This document shows, piece after piece, positions 1-5,112 of a stretch of 13,320 nt of DNA. Numbering within the stretch: position 1 is the stretch's first letter; the number at the start of each line of letters is the position of its first letter. This DNA is from Candidatus Aminicenantota bacterium. GTDB lineage: Bacteria > Acidobacteriota > Aminicenantia > UBA2199. Under the pieces are notes generated by a model that saw only the letters and a list, made by a program, of their open reading frames with translations, was not told the DNA's origin and did no database searches. The position numbers and the translations under genes are program-made. The stretch spans positions 1 to 13,320 of the forward strand of contig JAPKZM010000323.1 of assembly GCA_026393775.1 (NCBI GenBank). Direction: 5' to 3'.

Positions 1-88
1 TGCACTTGCCGCACAAAGGCACTCCGAGCATACCGTCCCGGACACGATTTTTTACGCCGCAAGCCGGACAAACAATGATGTCAGGCAT
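1..88 (-). CDS. trxC: Thioredoxin 2 (TrxC-type), N-terminal zinc-ribbon part only
   Basis: Only the first 29 codons are in the window; the rest lies beyond the left edge. The visible peptide starts MPDIIVCPACGVKNRV and continues to a second CGKC pair, giving a CxxC...CxxC zinc ribbon. TrxC-type thioredoxins begin this way, with the zinc ribbon before the thioredoxin fold, so a cytoplasmic disulfide reductase is the likely product. The ATG at 88 overlaps the end of ispG by 8 bases (ATGCCTGA), and a GGGGAG sequence lies 7 bases upstream inside ispG, so translation is probably coupled. The active-site WCGPC region is not visible. A different zinc-ribbon protein cannot be excluded from so short a piece. 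Confidence 0.7.
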   Translation of the reverse strand, partial: MPDIIVCPACGVKNRVRDGMLGVPLCGKC

Positions 89-1142
89 GTTTTTTCTCCC
101 CGGCCGCTTCGCATACCAGTTCATAGAGCCTGTCCAAAGCCAGCTCCGGTTTCAAGCGAGCCACTACCTTGCCCTTTCTGAATAAAAAAGCCCGGTTACG
201 AGAAAATGCCAAGCCGATGTCGGCAGCGCTGGCTTCACCGGGGCCGTTGACCTCGCAGCCCATGATCGCCACTTTTAAAAGGCCAGGAAAATCAAGATTG
301 GCGACCCTTTCTTCAAAACGGCCGCACAGGTGGATCAGATCGACGCTGGTCCTGGCGCAAGTCGGGCAGGAGATCAGTTCAATGCCGCGGTTCAGGAGGC
401 CGAGCGTCCGCAGGATCTGCCTGGCCACTCTGATCTCCCGCACAGGCGAAGCCGTCAAGGAGACCCGGATCGTGTTGCCGATGCCATCCAGCAACAGGCT
501 GCCGATGCCCAGCGCCGAACGGATGCTTCCGGAAAAAAGTGTTCCGGCTTCGGTGATGCCCAGATGGAGCGGATATGGGCATTGCTTATCGATCAGGCGG
601 TAAGCGGCCACAGTCTCTCTCACATCGGAAGACTTCAGGGAGATTTTCATGGCGAAAAAATGCTGATCCTCGAAAAACTTGACCTTGTCACGGACCGACT
701 TGACCATGGCCTGGGCCGTAGAAATACCGGCTTGGCGATATTTCTTTTCCAGCGAACCGCTGTTGACCCCGATGCGGATGGGAATTTTTTTCTGCCCGGC
801 CAGACGGATGATGGCTTTCAATTTCTCATTGCCGCCGATATTGCCGGGATTGATGCGGATGCCGTGGGCCCCGGCTTCTATCGCCCCCAAGGCCAGGTCA
901 GCATCGAAGTGGATGTCGGCGATGACCGGCAGCGGAGAATTGCCGATGATCTGCCGCAGGGGAGCCAGGGCGGTCTTGTCCGGCACGGCCAGGCGCACGA
1001 TGTCGCAGCCGGCCCGACGCAGCAGGCGGATCTGAGTTAAGGTCCCCTTGACGTCAGCAGCCGCGGTATTGGTCATCGACTGCACCGAGACCGGATGGCG
1101 GCCGCCGATGCCGACGCTGCCGACAAATATTTCCTTTTTCAC
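81..1142 (-). CDS. ispG: 4-hydroxy-3-methylbut-2-enyl diphosphate synthase (IspG/GcpE)
   Basis: IspG converts methylerythritol cyclodiphosphate to HMBPP in the MEP isoprenoid pathway, using a [4Fe-4S] cluster in the cytoplasm. The 353-residue protein has the family's TIM-barrel N-terminal part (VQSMTNT at 20-26, ADIHFD at 75-80, RINPGNIG at 96-103, IGVNSGSLE at 124-132) and the C-terminal cluster domain. Cluster ligands are visible as C259 and C262 (SCPTC), C296 (GCEVNGPGE) and E303. Length is normal for the short bacterial form (E. coli 372 aa). The start is GTG at 1142: an in-frame TAG lies at 1161-1163 with no other start between, and the conserved N-terminal strand (IFVGSVGIG) begins at residue 5. 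No Shine-Dalgarno precedes it; a -10 box lies 6 bases upstream. The downstream trxC-like gene overlaps its stop. Confidence 0.97.
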   Translation of the reverse strand: MKKEIFVGSVGIGGRHPVSVQSMTNTAAADVKGTLTQIRLLRRAGCDIVRLAVPDKTALAPLRQIIGNSPLPVIADIHFDADLALGAIEAGAHGIRINPGNIGGNEKLKAIIRLAGQKKIPIRIGVNSGSLEKKYRQAGISTAQAMVKSVRDKVKFFEDQHFFAMKISLKSSDVRETVAAYRLIDKQCPYPLHLGITEAGTLFSGSIRSALGIGSLLLDGIGNTIRVSLTASPVREIRVARQILRTLGLLNRGIELISCPTCARTSVDLIHLCGRFEERVANLDFPGLLKVAIMGCEVNGPGEASAADIGLAFSRNRAFLFRKGKVVARLKPELALDRLYELVCEAAGEKKHA

Positions 1143-1148
1143 GAAAAA

Positions 1149-1177
1149 ATTATATGCTTTCTAGCCGCCTAAAGCAA
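1149..1177 (-). promoter_or_regulatory. Promoter of ispG, predicted leaderless
   Basis: On the minus strand TTGCTT (1172-1177) is followed by a 17-base spacer and a perfect TATAAT (1149-1154). Only six bases, TTTTTC, separate the -10 from the GTG start codon, so a normal start of transcription would fall on or next to the GTG. The hexamers and spacing are seen directly; leaderless initiation is inferred. Confidence 0.75.
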
Positions 1178-1217
1178 TAAGCGCAGGACCGGGGCATTGC
1201 AAAAGAATTCCCGATAC

Positions 1218-1248
1218 AAAAAAATGGGCGGCTCCCAGAACCGCCCAT
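1218..1248 (-). terminator. Rho-independent terminator of the hsp20 remnant
   Basis: On the minus strand an 8-bp perfect stem (ATGGGCGG/CCGCCCAT, arms at 1241-1248 and 1224-1231) with a 9-base loop is followed by seven Ts (plus-strand A run 1218-1224). It lies 14 bases past the stop codon of the Hsp20 fragment, where the terminator of an intact hsp20 gene would be. It also separates that gene from the ispG promoter just downstream. Confidence 0.85.
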
Positions 1249-1262
1249 GCCTTTGCATCCGT

Positions 1263-1403
1263 TTATTTCACCAGGATGGGAATGGCCTTGGTTTTGGTTT
1301 CCTCGACTTTGGGGATAGAAAGTATCAGGACGCCATCCTTGAGCGAGGCCTCGATCTTTTTGGCATCGACATTTTTGGGGATGGTGAAGGAGCGTTCGAA
1401 TTT
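1263..1403 (-). pseudogene. Truncated small heat-shock protein (Hsp20/alpha-crystallin), C-terminal remnant
   Basis: The minus strand encodes the last ~47 residues of an Hsp20 chaperone: FERSFTIPKNVDAKKIEAS, then LKDGVLILSIPK, then a short tail with the IxI-like AIPILVK before TAA at 1263-1265. These are the final strands of the alpha-crystallin domain (the A-x-x-x-n-G-v-L motif) and the C-terminal extension. Homology stops abruptly at about 1403. Reading upstream gives only TLLD and a stop (TAA, 1416-1418), so about two thirds of a usual ~145-residue protein is missing. The terminator is intact. The missing part is replaced by a very AT-rich stretch leading into meaB. A small TTG-started product is possible but would lack most of the fold, so a deletion or rearrangement remnant is the best reading. 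Confidence 0.85.
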
Positions 1404-1479
1404 TGTCAACAAATCTTATTGCTAATTTATTAAATATAATTTAGTGTAGTATTATCAACCTTGAACAGTTATCTCCCTA

Positions 1480-1508
1480 TTGCATTTCCAAATTGGATAA
1501 GTTATTAT
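1480..1508 (+). promoter_or_regulatory. Promoter of the meaB-mce-GH57 operon, near-leaderless
   Basis: TTGCAT (1480-1485), a 17-base spacer and TATTAT (1503-1508) are followed by 8 bases and the ATG of meaB at 1517. Transcription would begin within about two bases of the start codon. The surrounding 1404-1516 interval is strongly AT-rich and contains other -10-like words (TATAAT at 1435-1440, without a properly spaced -35), so the assignment is less certain than for ispG. Confidence 0.5.
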
Positions 1509-1516
1509 TAAATTTG

Positions 1517-2452
1517 ATGAAAATAAGCGATATTCTAATAGGTATCCGTCAGAAAGACCCCGTGGCTATTGCCAAGGCCATTTCCATGGTGGAGAACCGT
1601 AAAAAAGATTACACCAGACTGCTCGAGAAAATATATCCCCTGCCCGGCCGCGCTTTCAAGATCGGAATCACCGGCTCCCCTGGCAGCGGTAAAAGCTCGT
1701 TGATAGACAGAATGATAAACGGACTGAAAACCAGGGGGTTTAACATCGCCGTGCTGGCCGTCGACCCTTCCTCTCCTATCACGGGCGGCGCCCTTCTGGG
1801 CGACCGGCTGCGCATGATCCAGCACAGCAACGACGCCAATGTCTTTATCCGCAGCATAGCCAACCGCGGCCATCTGGGCGGCCTCAGCCTTTCCACTCAT
1901 GAAATCATCGACCTGCTGCAGGCGGCAGGCAAGGAGATCATCATCATCGAAACGGTTGGCGTCGGCCAATCCGAAGTGGACATTGTCAATGTCGCCGACG
2001 TTGTTCTCTACGTGCTCAATCCCGGCAGCGGCGATGAAATTCAAATTTTCAAGGCCGGCATCATTGAAATCGCCGACATCTTTGTCGTCAATAAAGCCGA
2101 TTTGGGAGGCAGCGATCTCAAGATAAGCGAAATCAAGAACTATTTCTCCCTGGCGGCAAAAAACCCCTTGATCTTCCCCACTTCGGCCAGGGAAGACCAG
2201 GGTATCGAGGAGTTGTTGTCGGCGCTGTTCAAATTCCGGGAAGAGGAAAAGGGCAGAATAGAAGAAAAAACCGCGGCCGTCAAAAAAAACTATGTCGAAA
2301 AAATTGTTGCCGACCGGCTAAAGACGGAAATCGAGCAAAACCCGTCCATCCGCGCCATTTGGCGCGACAGCGCCGACGCCAATCCATTCCAGCTCGCCGA
2401 GTCAATATATAGGATCATCCAAACAGGAGGCAGCCATGATAAAAAAGATTGA
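1517..2452 (+). CDS. meaB: Methylmalonyl-CoA mutase-associated G-protein chaperone MeaB
   Basis: MeaB is a cytoplasmic SIMIBI-class GTPase that protects and reloads adenosylcobalamin-dependent methylmalonyl-CoA mutase (formerly annotated ArgK/LAO-AO transport ATPase). From ATG 1517 the protein is 311 residues. It has the Walker A loop GSPGSGKSS at 53-61, VDPSS at 82-86, GDRLRM at 95-100, the RSIANRGHLGG switch region at 112-122, ETVGVGQSE at 145-153 and the guanine-specificity motif NKAD at 192-195. ATG 1517 is chosen over TTG 1493 because family members begin just before the helical segment that starts here and because the promoter abuts it. No Shine-Dalgarno is visible. The end overlaps the epimerase gene by 17 bases. 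The mutase itself is not in the window. IcmF-type or other MeaB paralogues are alternatives. Confidence 0.95.
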   Translation: MKISDILIGIRQKDPVAIAKAISMVENRKKDYTRLLEKIYPLPGRAFKIGITGSPGSGKSSLIDRMINGLKTRGFNIAVLAVDPSSPITGGALLGDRLRMIQHSNDANVFIRSIANRGHLGGLSLSTHEIIDLLQAAGKEIIIIETVGVGQSEVDIVNVADVVLYVLNPGSGDEIQIFKAGIIEIADIFVVNKADLGGSDLKISEIKNYFSLAAKNPLIFPTSAREDQGIEELLSALFKFREEEKGRIEEKTAAVKKNYVEKIVADRLKTEIEQNPSIRAIWRDSADANPFQLAESIYRIIQTGGSHDKKD

Positions 2453-2846
2453 CCACATCGCCATCGCCGTCAAGAACCTGGCCGAAGAGATCACCCGCTA
2501 CCGGGACGTTCTCGGACTGGAATACCTAGGCAGCGAAACCGTCGCTTCCCAGAAAGTGAACGTCGCTTTTTTCAGGATCAACAACGTGTTCATCGAGCTG
2601 TTGGAACCGACCGGCACCGACTCCCCGATCAGCTCGTTTATTGAAAAAAAAGGCGGCGGTCTGCATCACCTGGCCCTGGAAGTGGACGATATCCAGGCCG
2701 AGATCAAGCGCCTGCAGGGGAAAAACGTGCAGCTGCTCGATCGCGAACCCAGAAACGGAGCCCACCACGCCCAGATCGCTTTCGTTCACCCGAAAAGCTT
2801 TTCCGGAGTGCTGTTCGAGCTGAAGCAGCAAGGGGATGAGTCGTAA
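2436..2846 (+). CDS. mce: Methylmalonyl-CoA epimerase
   Basis: This 136-residue vicinal-oxygen-chelate protein interconverts (S)- and (R)-methylmalonyl-CoA in the propionyl-CoA/succinyl-CoA pathway, in the cytoplasm. Two VOC half-domains are visible: IDHIAIAVKNL at 5-15 with metal ligand H7, through FIELLEP at 52-58, and GLHHLALEVDDI at 75-86 through VLFELK at 125-130. H7, one of H77/H78 and E128 match the expected metal ligands, and the terminal LFELK is a family hallmark. An excellent AGGAGG at 2425-2430 stands 5 bases before the ATG, inside meaB. The reading frame overlaps meaB by 17 bases and the GH57 gene by 11, so the three are translationally linked. Pairing with meaB strongly supports epimerase rather than another VOC enzyme. 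Confidence 0.95.
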   Translation: MIKKIDHIAIAVKNLAEEITRYRDVLGLEYLGSETVASQKVNVAFFRINNVFIELLEPTGTDSPISSFIEKKGGGLHHLALEVDDIQAEIKRLQGKNVQLLDREPRNGAHHAQIAFVHPKSFSGVLFELKQQGDES

Positions 2847-4986
2847 AACCAGGCTGGCCATCCTATGGCACATGCACCAGCCTTTCTACAGGAATCCCCA
2901 CAGCAATAACTTCGACCTGCCCTGGCTGCGCTTGCACGCCCTCAAGGATTACTTTGGCATGGTCAACATCCTCGGCGAATTCCCTGGACTGCACTTGACC
3001 TTTAACCTGGTTCCTTCGCTGCTGGCCGGCCTTGAATTGTACAACGCCGGCGTGACCGACCCCTTCCAGGAGATTTTTCGCAAGCCCGCCGCCGCATTGA
3101 ACCGTGAGGAATCCGAGTTCCTGGTGCAGCATTTTTTCTCTATCCATTATGAAAACCATATCAAGCCGTTCCGCCGCTTCGACGCACTGTACCAGAAAAA
3201 AATGACTCACCTGGCCCAGCCAGTGATCCCGGATTGGCTGCAGATTTTCACCGTGGCCGAACTTCGAGACCTGCAGGTCTGGTTCCAATTGAGTTATTTT
3301 GATGAATTCTACAAGCGCAGCGATCCGCGGGTCGCCGCCCTGATCGCCAAGGGGCAATCGTTTTCGGAAAAAGACAAGGAAACGGTGCGTAAGGTGGAGG
3401 ATGAAATCCTGAGCCGTATCGTTCCCGATTATAAAAAATTCCAGGAGAACGGCCAGATTGAAATATCCACCAGCCCCTTTTTCCATCCGATCATGCCGCT
3501 GCTGCTCGACCCTCAGGAAGGAAGGAAAGCCAACCCGAGTCTGCCGGCTTATGATCTGGAATTCGACTGGGAAGACGACCTGCGCGCCCAGTTGAACGAT
3601 GCCCTGGCATTGATGGAAAGAACCTTCGGCCGCCGGCCGGCCGGCATCTGGCCCTCGGAAGGCGGCCTGTCCGAGAGGGTGATTTCCATTCTGGCGCGAA
3701 CAGGGATCGCCTGGACCGCTTCGGATGAACATGTTTTAAGTCGCTCCTTGCCGCGGGAACTGGAACGCAACCCTCGCTTCGAGATCACGGTTCCGGAAGC
3801 CCTTTATGTCCCCTACCGACTGGCCGGCGAACCGGTGACTATTTTTTTCCGCGACCAGCTCCTCTCCGATCTCATCGGTTTTTATTACCAGAAGTTTCCC
3901 GCCGCCGACGCCGCCGCCGACCTCTACCGGCGCATCAAGGGCATCGCCAGTTCCAGCGCTGAAAGGCTGACCATTCCCATCATCCTCGACGGCGAAAACG
4001 CCTGGGAATTTTATCCGTGCAGCGGCCGCGACTTTTTGCGAGAATTCTACGGCCTGCTCAGCCGGGATGCGGACATCGAAACCGTCACTTTTTCCCAAGC
4101 CCTGGTCGGACCCGGCCTGGAACTGGCTAAATTAAGGTCCGGCTCATGGATCAACGGCAATTTCGATATTTGGATCGGCGACCGGGAAGACCAGCGGGCT
4201 TGGGAACTCCTCAGGGATGCCAAAAACGCATTGACAGCAGCCAAAAACCGTTTAGCGCCTCAGCCAATCACGGCCTGCGAAGAGTTGCTTCATATCGCCC
4301 AGGGCAGCGACTGGTTCTGGTGGTACGGCAAAGAAAATTATACTCCCGACATCGCCGTCTTCGACAACCTGTTCCGGCAGAACCTGACCAAGATTTATCA
4401 GATCCTGGAGCTGCCTGTCCCCGAAGCGCTGACCCGGCCCATCGCCGCCGCTGTGCACGCGGAACGTTTGCATCTGGTCCCGCCCCGGGACTGCCTGGAA
4501 GTCATCATCGACGGTAAGCTCAGCGATTTTTTCGAATGGCAGGATGCCGGGCGCATCGACATCAATTCCTATGGCGGGGCAATGAACATCGCCAACCCGA
4601 TCGTAAAAACCATTTATTACGGCTTTGACGACAACCATGTTTTTTTACGGATCGACACCAAGAAGGACGCCCTGACCTATTTTGAAAACGGGTTTTCCCT
4701 GAGCATCTCCCTGCAAAACGAAAAGAACCTCTGGCAAGGGGGGATGCTCAAGAAGGAACAAGCTGTGATCCTGGAAAATTTTTCAGCCGGTGCCCAGGGG
4801 GCGGCCGGCAGGATCATCGAAATCAAGATCCCGTTCGCTTCCCTGAAAATCGGCCCGAACGGCATTCTCCAGCTGAAGCTCGAATGGTTGTTCAACGGCC
4901 AGCCTTTTCAGACCATCCCCTTTGGCGATCCGATTAAAATCGCCATCCCCGACAGCAAGGCCTACGCGGCCAACTGGCAAGTCTAA
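2836..4986 (+). CDS. Glycoside hydrolase family 57 (alpha-amylase/amylopullulanase type)
   Basis: The 716-residue protein carries all five GH57 motifs: WHMHQP at 11-16; SPFFHPIMPLL at 213-223; GIWPSEGG at 270-277 with the presumed nucleophile E275; LDGENAWE at 384-391 with the presumed acid/base D385; and DWFWWYG at 492-498. These fit a retaining alpha-glucan hydrolase or transferase, probably acting on starch, glycogen or maltodextrins. Residues ~550-705 form a beta-rich C-terminal domain beginning LEVIIDGKLSDF, resembling the accessory domains of amylopullulanase-like enzymes. The N-terminus starts directly with the catalytic barrel and has no signal peptide, so a cytoplasmic enzyme (for example glycogen turnover) is likely. 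The ATG overlaps mce by 11 bases, with AAGGGG just upstream. Exact specificity (amylase, branching enzyme, glucanotransferase) cannot be fixed from sequence alone. Confidence 0.93.
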   Translation: MSRKTRLAILWHMHQPFYRNPHSNNFDLPWLRLHALKDYFGMVNILGEFPGLHLTFNLVPSLLAGLELYNAGVTDPFQEIFRKPAAALNREESEFLVQHFFSIHYENHIKPFRRFDALYQKKMTHLAQPVIPDWLQIFTVAELRDLQVWFQLSYFDEFYKRSDPRVAALIAKGQSFSEKDKETVRKVEDEILSRIVPDYKKFQENGQIEISTSPFFHPIMPLLLDPQEGRKANPSLPAYDLEFDWEDDLRAQLNDALALMERTFGRRPAGIWPSEGGLSERVISILARTGIAWTASDEHVLSRSLPRELERNPRFEITVPEALYVPYRLAGEPVTIFFRDQLLSDLIGFYYQKFPAADAAADLYRRIKGIASSSAERLTIPIILDGENAWEFYPCSGRDFLREFYGLLSRDADIETVTFSQALVGPGLELAKLRSGSWINGNFDIWIGDREDQRAWELLRDAKNALTAAKNRLAPQPITACEELLHIAQGSDWFWWYGKENYTPDIAVFDNLFRQNLTKIYQILELPVPEALTRPIAAAVHAERLHLVPPRDCLEVIIDGKLSDFFEWQDAGRIDINSYGGAMNIANPIVKTIYYGFDDNHVFLRIDTKKDALTYFENGFSLSISLQNEKNLWQGGMLKKEQAVILENFSAGAQGAAGRIIEIKIPFASLKIGPNGILQLKLEWLFNGQPFQTIPFGDPIKIAIPDSKAYAANWQV

Positions 4987-4990
4987 AAAT

Positions 4991-5079
4991 CGTAACACGT
5001 GACAGCACAAATAATCTACCGAGAACTCGGTGGATTTAATTTGTCTGTCCCCTCAAGGGACGCGTAACGATAGATCGTT
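4991..5079. repeat. Intergenic cluster of three palindromes flanked by CGTAAC
   Basis: The 126-base gap after the GH57 gene holds three inverted repeats. The first (5001-5023 against 5026-5049, two-base loop) has 21 Watson-Crick pairs plus one G-T pair, interrupted by small bulges; its ends are GACAG and CTGTC. The second is GTCCC-ctcaa-GGGAC (5047-5061) and shares three bases with the first, so the two hairpins exclude each other. The third is AACGAT-ag-ATCGTT (5066-5079). The word CGTAAC occurs at 4991-4996 and again at 5063-5068, bracketing the first two. No T-tract follows, so this is not a typical terminator, though it is where the upstream operon should end. A small palindromic mobile element is possible. 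Confidence 0.55.
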
Positions 5080-5106
5080 GATATTTGAAGGTACTTTGCA
5101 TATACT
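5078..5106 (+). promoter_or_regulatory. Promoter of the spermidine-synthase-like membrane protein gene, predicted leaderless
   Basis: TTGATA (5078-5083), a 17-base spacer and TATACT (5101-5106) are followed by exactly six bases (CTCCGC) and the ATG at 5113. There is no Shine-Dalgarno in the gap. The geometry is the same as at the ispG promoter, so transcription would start at or next to the ATG. The -35 overlaps the right arm of the third palindrome. Confidence 0.7.
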
Positions 5107-5112
5107 CTCCGC

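Noticed and set aside
330..1040. 236-codon plus-strand open frame
   Set aside because: It is the antisense shadow of ispG, whose catalytic motifs are all intact.
1419..1440. Promoter TTGCTA...TATAAT before meaB
   Set aside because: The two hexamers are only 10 bases apart, too close for a sigma-70 promoter, and no other -35 has proper spacing to this TATAAT.
1493..1516. TTG start for meaB eight codons upstream
   Set aside because: No Shine-Dalgarno precedes it, the extra residues are not like the family N-terminus, and the best promoter would place the transcript start after it.
4991..5079. Riboswitch or integron attC site
   Set aside because: The block lies upstream of the promoter for the next gene, so it is not in that mRNA leader, and it has neither an integron integrase nor clear attC core-site architecture.
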